The notes below the pieces were generated by a model. That model saw nothing but the letters and a program-made list of their open reading frames with translations. It searched no databases and was not told the origin of the DNA. A stretch of DNA of 19,837 bases. It comes from Willaertia magna (lineage: Eukaryota; Heterolobosea; Eutetramitea; Acrasida; Naegleriidae). Location of the stretch: NCBI GenBank assembly GCA_902984215.1, contig CADWAF010001504.1, positions 1 to 19,837 of the forward strand. The letters are read 5' to 3'. Both the position numbers and the translations under genes were made by a program. Positions within the stretch are counted from its first letter, which is position 1, and each line of letters starts with the position of its first letter. This document shows positions 1-9,432 of this stretch, piece after piece.

Positions 1-60
1 GAAGAAAAAGAACAACAATTAATTGCTTTACAAAATGAATTAAATAATTTAAAGCAATAA
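1..60 (+). CDS. 3' end of a coiled-coil-like protein (partial)
   Basis: The frame starting at base 1 is open for 19 codons and stops at TAA 58-60. The residues are almost all Glu, Gln, Asn, Leu and Lys, ending ELNNLKQ, which is typical of the C-terminal end of a coiled coil. All Gln codons here are CAA and the gene ends in TAA. The gene begins outside the window and its function cannot be told. The minus-strand gene that follows is convergent, and its frame also happens to stay open through these 60 bases, so the exact boundary between the two is uncertain. Confidence 0.45.
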   Translation, partial: EEKEQQLIALQNELNNLKQ

Positions 61-61
61 A

Positions 62-1693
62 TTTAAGATTATTATTTGTCTTTTCAAAAGATAATTTATT
101 CTCCTCTTCTTCAAATTCACCAACTTTATGTTTAAATATGTTCATATTTAATTCATCTTCTGTTGCTTGTTTTTTAATATCAAATGCACGTTGTAAAAAT
201 CCAAACTGTAACCATTCATATAAAATAAGATCAATATCTTTATCACTCACAAGCTTTTTGTTGGGAAAAAGAGTAGTTTTTAAATCATTTAACGTTTGTT
301 TATCAAATTCCAAATAATTTATATCCCCGGCAACTTCATTTTTGGCGCCAATACTCTTATGAAATTTATTACTTTGACTTTGTCAAGACTTAATACTCTT
401 CTATAATTCCTCAAAATTTTCTATAATTCCTAAAGCTTTATCATATTTATGCTTTATTGCTTTATATTATTTCTTATAATAAGCACACAACTTTAATAAA
501 AATACTTTTCCTGATTGAATACTTTCTTTCAAAACAATTGTGTTTTATCTTGTTATAAAAGGTAATATTAAATAACTGTTATCTTCTTTGGAGAGAATTG
601 GGGAAAAAGATAATATTGTTGAAGCACTTTTTTCTGTTTCACTACTACTTATTGCTTTTAAAAAAGAAGCACAAGTTTTATTTTGTTATAGATCATTACT
701 ACTTAATCCTTGCACTACTTTCAATTGGAAATAAGACTTTATAGGTTTAAAACGCATTTTTCTTGTATTTAATAAAGGAAGTTCTATTGAAAACTTAAAT
801 AAGTATATAAGTGAAATTTTTAATTCATCTTCCCCTAACTTAAACTCTACTACTTTATCTACATTATGAAAATAAATAATATTTCCAACAATCCAACCAT
901 TACTAGATTTACATTTAACTATTCCTTTGCCAATAACATAAGTACAAAATATTTTATCTTCACTTTTAGTTAAATAGTTATAAACAATTTATTTGAATAA
1001 ATCATCGAATTTCTTATTACTAAAGTTTAATACAATTTTTACTTTATCATTTATATCAATCCTCTTATTATTCCCTTTTGTTACAACTTCACTTAGCTCT
1101 AAAAATTTTAATAAAGTCACTAAATGCAAAAACTTTCTAAAAAACACACCCGCAACAATTAGTAATTCTTAGTGTAAAAATTTAATAAAAATAATTAAAT
1201 CTTTTACTATTTTGAAAGCAAAACTTACAATATAATTGTTACTTGAGGATGAATGTATAGAATAAAAATTATAAATATAATAAAATATACTGAGGTAAGT
1301 ATTGTTATTATTTTTAAATATCAATTCAACTTTATCTTTCTTACATAAATCTTTTAAATCTTTTAAATAGTTAATAATTGTTGTTGCTGTAAAAATTAAA
1401 TTATTCAAATCCTTAAATAAGACATTTTCATAAAATCTTGTTTCATATTGTTTTTTTTCTTTTATTTTGTTTGATGCTTCTTTTAATTTAATAGATATTA
1501 CTATTCTATTTGAAGTTATTTTTTCGCTAATATAAAGATTAGAAAAATCATAATTTTCAATATTAAAGTCTAAAAAAAGTAAAACTTTCTTTTCACTTTC
1601 AATTTCTTCTTTCTTTTTTTCTTCTTTCTTTAGTAAAATTTTATGTTTCTTAATTATATAGGTAATTGTAGTCTTTTTTATTAGAGTTGTTGC
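62..1693 (-). pseudogene. Decayed long gene, unrecognised protein (about 540 codons)
   Basis: One minus-strand frame runs through 544 codons without a frameshift. It has only seven internal stops: TGA at 383-385, TAG at 401-403, and TAA at 467, 545, 686, 989 and 1169. Noncoding DNA of this composition should give a stop about every ten codons. The N-terminal part is rich in Lys and Glu (for example KKEEKKKEEIESEKK), the middle is mixed, and the C-terminal part is well balanced (for example DLILYEWLQFGFLQRAF and GEFEEEENKLSFEK). Several stops sit where Gln would fit (DDLFK*IVYNYL, SSNDL*QNKTC). I recognise no family. The upstream end is unclear because the frame breaks at TAA 1694. It lies downstream of another decayed minus-strand gene and may once have belonged with it. 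Confidence 0.55.
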
Positions 1694-2361
1694 TTATAAA
1701 GTATTTTAGTTCTCTTTTTGTTTATTTTTTTTTTTGAGAAGTAATGTGTTGAGATATTTGCTTGTAAAGATGAAGTTAAATAAACTAAATCAAAGATTAG
1801 CTATATTAAACTATAAATTTATACTCTATTTTTTTTCACTAAACCTCTTCTTTCTTTTCTTTCTCTTTCTTCTCTTATTGTTAAATCAAATCTATATCCT
1901 TCAAAATCTTCAACATTTTCTAATGTTTCTTCTTTTAATTCAGTTAATTTTTTTCTAATTTTTCTTTTTCTATTTGTTCTTTAATTTTCTTTGTTGAATT
2001 CTTCTTATATTTTCTTTTTCTTTTCCTTTCTTCTTGTTCAACTCTATTTATATTGTCCTAAAATACATTATCTTTAAGTTTCTTAGTTCTTTTTATTTTT
2101 GTTGATGCAATAGATTTGTTTGTTTTTTATTGTTATTATTAAAATATTTTTTTTCAAAAAAAAATTCTAAATTAAAATAAAACATAAAAAAGACAAATTT
2201 GATTGGATTATTTCTTCCAATTAGGAAGTTTAAATATATATTTATTAAACTTCTAAAAATTAATATGAAAAAAGCCATAAATTACAAAAACTACAAATTT
2301 CAAGAAATTTATGGGTCAAATAATTTTAAAAAAATAAAAAAAAAGTTTTATTTTACAATTA
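1694..2361 (-). pseudogene. Gap with a Lys/Glu-rich coding remnant at 1822-2037
   Basis: Most of this gap is T-rich on the plus strand and gives no clear gene. At 1822-2037 the minus strand reads as a charged stretch (KKLTELKEETLENVEDFEGY) with two TAA codons, at 1981 and 2005. It looks like a charged linker or coiled coil of a decayed gene. It is in the same frame as the decayed gene at 2362-4637 but not the one at 62-1693, so it may be a bridge between them. A short plus-strand frame starting with ATG at 2265 and ending at 2399 (44 residues, Lys/Asn-rich) is also present. I could not decide whether it is real. Confidence 0.25.
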
Positions 2362-3824
2362 TTATTTTAAATCAATACTTGAAAAGTGGCCAAATTTAAT
2401 ATTTTTAAACAATCTTTCCTTGTTTAATCTTATTATATTCAAAAAGTGAAAGTAATACTTTGTATAATAACCTTTATCAAATAGATTCTTTGGAAAAAAC
2501 TCCTTCCATAAATATTGTACAAAATCTTTTTTTGTAATATACATAATAAAGAATTTTCTAAGTGTCCATACTAAAGATTCATATAAATTGTTACTTGATA
2601 TATCATTAAAAGTCATCATAATCTTTACAACATAATTCCATTCAAATCTAATATATTTCCCTTTATTATCAAATACAAGAATAAATAAAGAATTGTAGTT
2701 GTATTGTATACTTAAATTTATATTCATTCTAACCCTATTATCATCGTTATACAAACTTCTTTTCTATCTAAAGTATTGTTGCAAAATCTTTTGATAAACA
2801 TATTCTACTAAATAACTATGAATGATTTTAATGAAATTATTTAAAAGCATATTATATAACCACATATTCTTTCTTAAATCTAAACCATAAGTCATCAAGT
2901 ATATGTTGATAATGTCAGACAATAAAAATCTAATATCTCTTTCTTTTAAAATTCCTTAATTAATCTTTCCAATAAAATCATCACATTGTTATTCTATATC
3001 ATTGAAATTGTTGTTAAAAATTAAAGAATTTAAAAACTTAAAGTATAAATAATATTTTGTACATTCAATAAAAATTCTACCGTCAATATCATTTCTTAAA
3101 ACTGTTGTAAAGTAAAGTGCATAAAGAGAATAAATTAAAAAACTTATAATTCCTTAGTTGATTAAACGAATCTAATAAATTAAAAAAATGTTTATTTTTA
3201 TTGTTTCTTTCAATTTTATAATCAATAGCACCTAATAAAAAAGCATAATTAAATTTAATATTAGATTTGATGTTATTTATAAAATTAGAAACAACTTTAA
3301 ATTTTTTCTTTTCTTTCTACTTTTTATGACTCAACTTATAAATATCAATAATTTTCTTTTCTTCAATTGAATCTCTCTTTTATTTGAAATAAATTACCTT
3401 AAAAAAAAAGTAACTCTACTACTAATATCTAAATTGATATAATCTTTAAAGAATTTCTTTACACTTATATACTTATTTTCAAATAAGTAAACATTTTCAT
3501 TTAAAGTTGTTTCTTTTTTAAATTTTCTGTTCATAATTTGAATTAAACTATTTGTTTTTTTCAAAGGTGTTATATTAATATTCGAAACTTTCTTTGTTGG
3601 TCTAGGGTTTAGTAATTTGTTATTTTTTTTCCTTTTTTCTAACACAATATTAAACAATTCTGAATTTTTGTTTAAATCGTTTCTTGAATCATTTTTATAA
3701 TTTTTTTGTAAAACTCGATCATATTTGGAAAAATTAGATAAGTTATAACTTTTTCTTTTTGTGTACTTATTAATAATATTTTTATTTGATTTTACATTTT
3801 CTCTTTGTTAATATCTATTCTTTC

Positions 3825-4024
3825 TATTTTCTTCATGCTTTCTTTTATTTTTTTCATTTATTCTTCTAACTTCTAAGCTTAACTATGGAATTTCTACAGA
3901 TTTGTTTAATTGTTGTTTATTTTTTAACTTTTTACTATTTTCTTCATGCTTTCTTCTATTTTTTTCATTTATTCTTTTAACTTCTTCTAGACTTGGCCAT
4001 GGAATTTCTATAGGTTTGTTTAAT
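3825..4024 (-). repeat. Two 111-bp-offset tandem coding repeats
   Basis: Copies at about 3825-3911 and 3936-4024 are offset by 111 bp. On the minus strand both encode LNK-x-x-EIP-x-x-SLE...RINEKN-x-RKHEEN. They differ by one 3-nt indel and, in my hand alignment, nine substitutions, all transitions. In one copy the Trp codon TGG of IPWPSLE is a TAG at 3883-3885. The stop is thus a mutated Trp codon, which points to decay of a once-coding repeat. Confidence 0.75.
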
Positions 4025-4377
4025 TATTAATCATTTAATTATTCATTTATAGGATTGATATATATAAGTATGTTATTTATAAGTGAATATAATATTTGTA
4101 GAAGATAGAAAATACTTTTGGTTGGATCAAGTTTGAAATTATTTTGTTTGTTAACTGATTTTAGTGTGTTATTTATGTTGATATAAATTACTATTAAAGA
4201 ATTTACTACTATGATAGTATATTCTTCTTTTTTTCTTTGTTTATAATATTTTCTATAATTTTGTTCATATTTATTTACAGTTTGTTTCTTAAAACACTTT
4301 ACTTCTCTATCAGTTAAATAATAACTTAGTGCTCTATAATAGCTTCTTTTTTTTTATAACTAAATAATGAAAAACCT

Positions 4378-4539
4378 GTAATTAATTTTGTTCTAGATAA
4401 TAATGATAGTGATGAACAAAAGTTAGATAAATTATAACTTTTATTGTAAAAAAAACATGTAATTAATCTTGTTTTGGATGATAGTGATGATAAATAAAAG
4501 TTAGATAAATCACAACTGTTGTTTTTATTGTGAAAAAAA
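4378..4539 (-). repeat. Two imperfect ~80-bp tandem repeats
   Basis: Copies at about 4378-4458 and 4459-4539 share gtaattaat, gatagtgatga and gttagataaa blocks. The minus strand gives NLSNF/DLSNF...TRLIT/TKLIT, a motif echoed in the gene body near 3729-3752, so I assign it to the minus-strand gene. Read on the plus strand it gives an acidic repeat (LDDSDD), which is the alternative. At one position copy 1 has CAA where copy 2 has TAA, and at another the reverse is true. Confidence 0.55.
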
Positions 4540-4724
4540 CTATTGCTAAAGTGTATGTTGAGGTATTTTTTTGATGTAATTTTTTTGGTTAAGTTCTTTG
4601 TAATTAAATAGCAACAACAAAAAAATAAAAATAACAATTTAAAAAAATAGGTTTAAATAAAAAGATTAAAGTATTTAGAAAGTTACATTTCCTTACAAGT
4701 TAATAAAAAATAAATAAACAAGAA

Positions 4725-4946
4725 ATGAATGAACAAAAAATGAATAAAAATGATCAAAATGATTTTTCTTTTGATCATTACATACTAACAAATGTTTTGG
4801 AACATAATAGAATGGAAACTAATGATAATGAAGATTTATTTGAAGTTAAGTTAATTATAAAAAAATTAACATACTTTATTTTAAAAACAAGATACTTACA
4901 AGATAATATTAAATATTTAATTAAAATTATTAAGTTTATCGTTTAA
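4725..4946 (+). pseudogene. N-terminal fragment, probably of the transposase ORF
   Basis: A 73-residue frame starts at ATG 4725 and ends at TAA 4944-4946. It opens with a Met/Asn/Asp/Lys-rich segment (MNKNDQNDF) and ends in a hydrophobic helix-like segment (LTYFILKTRYLQDNIKYLI). A short hydrophobic helix early in the protein is common in TNP2/CACTA-like transposases, which is why I link it to the ORF downstream, but this is inference. All Gln codons are CAA. A related start occurs again at 5195, so this region has been partly duplicated. The stretch 4947-5194 shows no convincing coding. Confidence 0.35.
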
Positions 4947-5194
4947 TTGTGATATCTTTTGTTTTAATTGTTCATTTTGTTGTTTATAAACAGTTTCCAT
5001 TTGTTTTTATTGTTGTTTATTATCTTTAACTTTGTTAAATTTGTGCAAAAATGATATTTATAAAGAGTGCTGGTTACTATTTTTATTATTTTTGCAAGAA
5101 ATCGAGTATTGGAATTGAGGGGAAACTTAAAAAAGTAAAAGTTGTTTATTTAAATAAATTTGTAAAACTGAGTAAATAAGAAAAAATAGAGATT

Positions 5195-5420
5195 ATGAAT
5201 GATAAAGAAAATTTAAATGACTAAAATGATTTTTTTTTAATCATAAATACTACAAACTAACTAAAAAGAGAACATAAGCACATTATAATAAAATATATAA
5301 TGGTTATGGTAGTGATGATAAGATAAAAGAAAAAAAAGTACATTATGTATTCTCTTTTTATAATTTTAACCAAAGAGATCAAATACATGTTTATTCTTTT
5401 TAAATAAACTGTTTTGACAC
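5195..5420 (+). pseudogene. Second, decayed copy of the ORF start plus in-frame leader of the transposase
   Basis: From ATG 5195 the reading MND..NLND*NDFF resembles MNKNDQNDF at 4740, with TAA at 5222 where the other copy has CAA at 4755. In a different frame, the one used by the ORF at 5422, the DNA from 5281 reads HYVFSFYNFNQRDQIHVYSF, a TAA at 5401, then INCFDT running into the ATG at 5422. The upstream part of the transposase therefore seems to be present but broken by a stop and a frame change. Confidence 0.35.
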
Positions 5421-5421
5421 A

Positions 5422-6261
5422 ATGCATGTATTATATGAAGGTATATTTTATAGATTATTTTATTTAATAATGAAGAAATGTCTAAGTGTTTATAAGGAAT
5501 TTGATGATTTATTATTAAAGAATAATTGGTTGTCTTTTATTAAAAAAAAACCAAGATTTTTAATATTAACAAAAGAAAAGCTTAAAGTAATAGAATATTA
5601 TTATATTATACATTACTATTTTACATTATTTGAACAAACAAACATAGATACTGATTTATATATGAATATAAAAAAATTTATTGACTTAATGGATAAATTA
5701 TATAAGGATATAGAAATTGATAAATTAAATGATATACAAAATAAGATAATAGAAGTTTTACGTTATTTATTTAAAGAAAATAAAGAATTTACACCTAATA
5801 TTCACATTACAACTAAAATGACTTTAAATACTTATATATTTAGACCAATACCTTTGAATAGTGTTTTTATATTTGAAGGATTTAATTTGTTATTTATAAA
5901 AATATTTATAGCTCATAGTTCTTTAGAATATTGTTGTAAATTTTACGATATGTTGTGTTTTTATAAAAATCAATATTATGTGTCTAACAATGAAAAGTTT
6001 GTAATGATTAATAATTTTAAAATTAGGTTTTTAAAAGATATAATAATGTTTATTACAATTAAACAGAAGTACTTAGTTTGTGGTGTTGTTGATAGTAAGT
6101 TAATATGTATAGAATATGAGGATGATTTAAAATTAAAATTTAAGCACAAAAAAAAAGTAGACATTTACAATGATTTATCAGATTATATTTTATATGAAAT
6201 AGATGACTATAATTGGAAAGAATTTTTACTTGTTTTTAAGATTAAAAATAGTTACATATAA
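5422..6261 (+). CDS. TNP2/CACTA-like transposase, C-terminal part (279 residues, 5'-truncated)
   Basis: This is the longest intact frame in the window, from ATG 5422 to TAA 6259-6261. The frame is open upstream from 5404, giving FDTMHVLYEG. That resembles the D-x-M-H-x(3)-G motif seen in TNP2/CACTA/Plavaka-like transposases (Transposase_21/DUF4218 type). Further matches follow in the right order: KKKPRF near residue 45, an N-x-H at PNIHI near residue 128, and PLNSVFIFEGFN near residue 150, which resembles the GPL...F.FE..N signature. The C-terminal 100 residues are not recognised. The upstream catalytic region is missing or decayed, so it is unlikely to be an active enzyme. All Gln codons are CAA or CAG, unlike the neighbouring decayed genes. 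The call rests on motifs remembered from the family, not on a search. Confidence 0.5.
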   Translation: MHVLYEGIFYRLFYLIMKKCLSVYKEFDDLLLKNNWLSFIKKKPRFLILTKEKLKVIEYYYIIHYYFTLFEQTNIDTDLYMNIKKFIDLMDKLYKDIEIDKLNDIQNKIIEVLRYLFKENKEFTPNIHITTKMTLNTYIFRPIPLNSVFIFEGFNLLFIKIFIAHSSLEYCCKFYDMLCFYKNQYYVSNNEKFVMINNFKIRFLKDIIMFITIKQKYLVCGVVDSKLICIEYEDDLKLKFKHKKKVDIYNDLSDYILYEIDDYNWKEFLLVFKIKNSYI

Positions 6262-6573
6262 GAAATGTTACAAATAATTTTATATGTATTATTATTTTAT
6301 TTTATCATTTAGAATATTTATTTATTTATTTAATTAATAATTTTAATTTTACATTTTTATTTAATTAATAATTTTTATTTTACTTTTTTTTAATTAACTA
6401 ACATTTTATATTTTATTTTACTTTTTTAGATATTCTAATTGTATTTTTAAATAAATTATTTTTATTCTACTTTTTTTTTCTTTTTTTCTATTAGCAACAA
6501 ATAATAATAACTTTTGCATACTATACTACTTTTGATTTAATAGAATTCAAAAAAATGAATAATAATCAAATAA
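6262..6573. repeat. AT-rich spacer with degenerate ~31-bp repeats
   Basis: Between about 6326 and 6427 three imperfect copies of a unit built on tttaattaataatttttattttac follow each other (starts near 6326, 6357 and 6388). The rest is A/T homopolymer-like DNA with no coding signal. It lies just after the transposase stop codon, where an element terminus or 3' untranslated region would be expected. I could not identify terminal inverted repeats. Confidence 0.4.
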
Positions 6574-6804
6574 TACTATAGCCATGTAATACAAGATGTA
6601 AGACTTATATATATAATTTTAGGTTCCAATATCGACTCATCACAAAAATCTCAAAAAAAAAAAGAAAGATTTAAGCTTAATAATCAACTGTCTATTTTTT
6701 GTAAAGTAATTACAAATATAGATAAATTGAGTGAGAGATTACAAGTGGGAGACTATTGTAGGAAAGAATTATTGAATCAAGTTTGCTCTTTATTTTTATT
6801 ATAA
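6574..6804 (+). pseudogene. Exon-like open frame, unrecognised
   Basis: A frame is open for 76 codons after TAA 6571 up to TAA 6802-6804, with no ATG at its start. A possible 3' splice site (attttag before gttcc) lies at 6616-6622, so it may be an internal or last exon. The part from 6623 on has good coding character, with charged residues and all of Cys, Gly, Arg and Asp used: ITNIDKLSERLQVGDYCRKE. I do not recognise the protein. It sits on the same strand as the transposase and the remnants that follow. Confidence 0.4.
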
Positions 6805-7297
6805 TATGATTTTTTATGTGATTTTATGTTATCATTCAATTAAATTTAGTTTGTAAGATCAAATTTTGTTCACATTATTTTTGTTAAGCAAAATAAATTT
6901 TTGTTAAGCTAGATTTTATAAATTTTTCAATTGAAAAATGCTAAATAAGCAGAAAAAAATTTCTGTCAAATGATATAATGGTACAAGAAATTATTCTGTT
7001 TTGCAGTTTTTCATATAAATACAAATAGAAAAAATGCTTTTTTGTATATAAAAAAAATTTTGTGTACTAGAATTTATATAGTTAGTGCTAAATTTTGGTA
7101 AAAGAGAAAGTTGCTGGGTTTTCGTTATTTAAATTAAAAATATTAATTAAATAATGTTTTACAAATTCATTTGATTTAAAAGTATTGTAAAAGTTTTGAG
7201 AAATTAAATATAGTTTATTAACTTTCTAGTCTGCAAAGTGTGAAAATTGAAAAATTACTAAGTTAACAAGTGAATTGAATTTAGTAATTTTTTTATT
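6805..7297. other. AT-rich intergenic or intronic stretch with an 18-bp palindrome
   Basis: No sustained coding frame is seen. The direct repeat tttttgttaagc occurs at about 6881-6893 and 6899-6910. A perfect 18-bp palindrome, atttttcaattgaaaaat, lies at 6922-6939. A splice-acceptor-like ttctgttttgcag is present at about 6995-7007. Parts may be introns of the flanking plus-strand remnants. Confidence 0.35.
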
Positions 7298-7935
7298 TTC
7301 TTTTTTTTAACTATTCTTGTATCTACAGGAAATTTGATACTTATTTTTGTTCACTATAGAAAGCATGTATCATTAGATGAATTTATAGATAATTTTTCAT
7401 AAACACTTAGTAGGAAAAAGAAAAATTAAAAGGATAATTGGAAAGAAGATTAAAAGTGGTTTCAATTAATAAATTAATAGACATTTAAAAGTTCTTTTAT
7501 ATTTTGTTTTTCCTTTATGAAAAAAAAAGAAAAATTTTTGAACTATGTTTGATAAATCAAAATTAAGTAAACTGTTAATAAAATATTTCTGGATTCCTGT
7601 TCTTATATAGAGAGTATTAAATATACTGATTTCATTAATTGGAATGATAATTTATGGCGTTTATATAGAATTAAGAGGTTTAATTATTTTATAAAATTAA
7701 TTTTTAAATGTTTAGTTGTGTACTATGTTATTTTTCTTTTTTATTCAAACAATTTATTGTAGTAAACTAAAATTTCAATTTGATGTTGTCAGTAAAATAT
7801 TGTTAAGAAGAAATTTTAGCCTAAATATAAAACAAAAAGGTAAGTTTATTTAAATAATGATGTTTATATAAAAAAATTTAAAAATAGCTTGTTAATCTTC
7901 TTTTTTTTCTCTTTCTATATTTAGTTGATAAATAA
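7298..7935 (+). pseudogene. Spliced or decayed gene with a hydrophobic, membrane-like segment
   Basis: Several coding pieces follow each other. 7298-7405 reads ...GNLILIFVHYRKHVSLDEFIDNFS and stops, preceded by a pyrimidine-rich acceptor-like ctattcttgtatctacag. 7406-7470 continues in another frame as a basic stretch (GKRKIKRIIGKKIKSG). From ATG 7545 one frame reads FDKSKLSKLLIKYFWIPVLI, a TAG at 7608, then LNILISLIGMIIYGVYIEL, a strongly hydrophobic helix. After stops at 7692, 7698 and 7713 it reaches LKFQFDVVSKILLRRNFSL. Splicing the intron at 7840-7924 gives a short tail, VDK, and a stop at 7933-7935. The family is not recognised. The stops and frame changes suggest decay, though unrecognised introns could explain some of them. 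Confidence 0.35.
7840..7924 (+). other. Likely spliceosomal intron (85 bp)
   Basis: The sequence begins GTAAGT directly after aaacaaaaag and ends with a pyrimidine tract (cttcttttttttctctttctatatttag). This is a classic donor and acceptor. The upstream frame is open to the donor and the downstream exon stops after three codons. It is the best intron in the window outside the GTPase gene. Confidence 0.55.
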
Positions 7936-8536
7936 TTATTATTGTTTGAGATAGTTTTTACTTTGAAATCATTTATACTAATAATACTTTCAACTGCAAC
8001 ATCAACTTCTACAATACTAATCTTTACAACATCAATCTCTGCAATACCAATCTTTATAACATCAACATCTACAACATTAACATTTGCAACATCAATATCA
8101 ACATTTCCAATTAAATTCTCCTCTTCTTCAATAGCAATATTTTTTATATTGTTAATTCTTAATATATAATTATTTCTTAAATAATATAACTTTAAAAAAT
8201 TTTAATATACATCCCCATCTTTTCTCCAGTTTTCACAATTAAAGGAAAAATTTATACAAACTTTGAAAATAAATTAACAATATATAATACATAACCAAAC
8301 TAATATATTTTTACTATATTAAAACAATCAACAAACAAAATTTCTACAAATTTCTTCAACAAAACAATTAATTAAATTTTTATTACTTTTACATTGTTCA
8401 CAATGCTTTAAAAAATAATTAATAATAAGCTTTTTACTAATTTTTTGTATTTAATTTAATTTCATTTTATCTCATACATATAATATTCAAATTCATAATT
8501 ACTATTCAGCAAAACATACTTAAATTTTAAACTTAA
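7878..8536 (-). pseudogene. Decayed gene with Val/Asp/Ile repeat tail
   Basis: On the minus strand 8201 to the stop at 7878-7880 is open for 107 codons. It contains IEEEENLIGNVDIDVANV, then a run of short V/I-D/E-V repeats (VVDVDVIKIGIAEIDVVKIS), then a basic C-terminus (KYRKRKKRRLTSYF). No ATG begins it. Upstream, after a frame change near 8200, coding character continues to about 8536 with LLKKFVEILFVDCFNIVKIY and six stops in about 107 codons. The DNA of the repeat is a degenerate acatcaa/tcttta pattern, so the plus strand is also open (a Ser/Thr-rich frame, 7942-8169). I prefer the minus strand because of its mix of charged residues. Function unknown. Confidence 0.4.
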
Positions 8537-8662
8537 CCTCTAAATGAAAACCTTTTTTAAATATAATTTTTTTTAGGAAACTACAAAAAAAAATAAAGTC
8601 AAAAAATTAGAACAATATAGTACTAAATAACTATAAATTTTTTGTTTACAACTTTATGATAA

Positions 8663-9073
8663 AAAAATTTAATAAAATTTTTTCTTAGAAAAGTATATAA
8701 TCAATCAAAAATATCAATAAATGCAAACAAAATAAAAAAAGTAAAATCAAGAAGCGATATTAATAAAAAAGTTATAATAGATTAAAAAAATCAATTTTTG
8801 ATAACTACTTTAAAGTTATTAACCAATAGGATAAGTTAGAAATAGAAAATATTGAAATATATTCATTAAATATTAAATATTATTATTATTATAAATAATT
8901 TTTACAATATTGAACTACAATTAAAAGAAAATATAAAAGAATTTAGTATAATTATTAATAATTATAATTCAATGATAAAAAGGATAAAGTAAAAGATTTG
9001 TAAAAGGATAGATTTTAATAAAAAAAATATACTAAATATATTAATTTATATATTATTTATTAAAAATTTTTGA
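8663..9073 (+). pseudogene. Decayed Lys/Asn/Ile-rich gene (P4)
   Basis: One plus-strand frame runs 8663-9073 with five internal stops (8783, 8837, 8843, 8867, 8990) and no frameshift, ending at TGA 9071-9073. Examples are NANKIKKVKSRSDINKKVII, NIELQLKENIKEFS and NSMIKRIK*KICKRIDFNKK. Most stops sit where Gln would fit. It is divergent from the gene to its left and its 3' end overlaps the 3' end of the minus-strand remnant at 9060-9415. I recognise no family. No upstream ATG was found; the frame is broken by TGA/TAA at 8657-8662. Confidence 0.4.
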
Positions 9074-9415
9074 TTATTTTAATACTAAAAACTACTTCAT
9101 CATCTCTCAACTACTTCATTATATTATCAATAGTATTTTTTTCATCTTTTGAGATAGGATTAAAATATATTTTTTCTAATAATATTTTATAATTTTTTTC
9201 ATTAATAATTTTTTTTTGTTTAAAAATTAATGTTGTTTAATTATAATTTATAACTTTATTTTTATTTATTTTTATATTAACAACTCTTAATTCATTATGT
9301 TTTAATTGTTTCTTCTTTATTGTTAATCTTATAATTTGTTTATTTTTATTAGCTTTTATGTGATAACTTTTTATATTATTATTGTTATAAAAACTAGAAA
9401 TTATTTATTGTTGTT
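9060..9415 (-). pseudogene. Decayed minus-strand gene remnant
   Basis: Two adjoining minus-strand frames carry coding character. From about 9415 to 9245 the reading is stop-free and basic: KANKNKQIIRLTIKKKQLKH, then NELRVVNIKINKNKVINYN. From about 9235 down to the stop at 9060-9062 another frame gives KIINEKNYKILLEKIYFNPI and LRDDEVVFSIKIIKNF with one stop. It is convergent with P4 on its left and divergent from P3 on its right. Family unknown. It begins inside the left arm of a perfect inverted repeat. Confidence 0.4.
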
Positions 9416-9432
9416 TCTAAATTAATAATTAT
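9396..9432 (+). repeat. Left arm of a perfect 37-bp inverted repeat
   Basis: Bases 9396-9432 are the exact reverse complement of 9738-9774. The arm contains the block gaaattatttattgttgttt. The loop between the arms is 305 bp and holds the first part of the P3 gene. Mismatches begin immediately outside both ends (9395/9775 and 9433/9737). Confidence 0.85.

Larger units (their letters stand above)
2362..4637 (-). pseudogene. Decayed long gene with two sets of internal repeats
   Basis: From 4353 to the stop at 2362-2364 one minus-strand frame covers 664 codons with 14 internal stops (mostly TAA/TAG, one TGA at 3331) and no frameshift. Clean stretches include 2365-2763, with FILVFDNKGKYIRFEWNYV and VWTLRKFFIMYITKKDF, and 3397-3807. 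A 37-residue tandem repeat containing IPWPSLEEVKRINEKN lies near 3825-4024. The frame shifts near 4330-4355, and the coding signal continues to about 4637 in another frame. There the motif NLSNF recurs twice; it is also present once at about 3729-3752, which ties the two parts together. The middle is basic (RKHEEN, EKRKKNNK). I recognise no domain. This was probably one protein of more than 700 residues. Confidence 0.5.

Noticed and set aside
1734..1958. Plus-strand Leu/Phe-rich frame
   Set aside because: Starts at TTG; it is the antisense of the Lys/Glu-rich minus-strand remnant.
2265..2399. Small plus-strand ATG frame (44 residues)
   Set aside because: Lys/Asn-rich and overlapping the 3' end of a better minus-strand frame; no supporting signal.
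5976..6164. Minus-strand open frame inside the transposase ORF
   Set aside because: Shadow of the 279-residue plus-strand frame.
7942..8169. Plus-strand Ser/Thr-rich open frame
   Set aside because: It starts only with TTG and is built from the acatcaa repeat. The minus-strand frame has a better mix of charged residues and continues further upstream.
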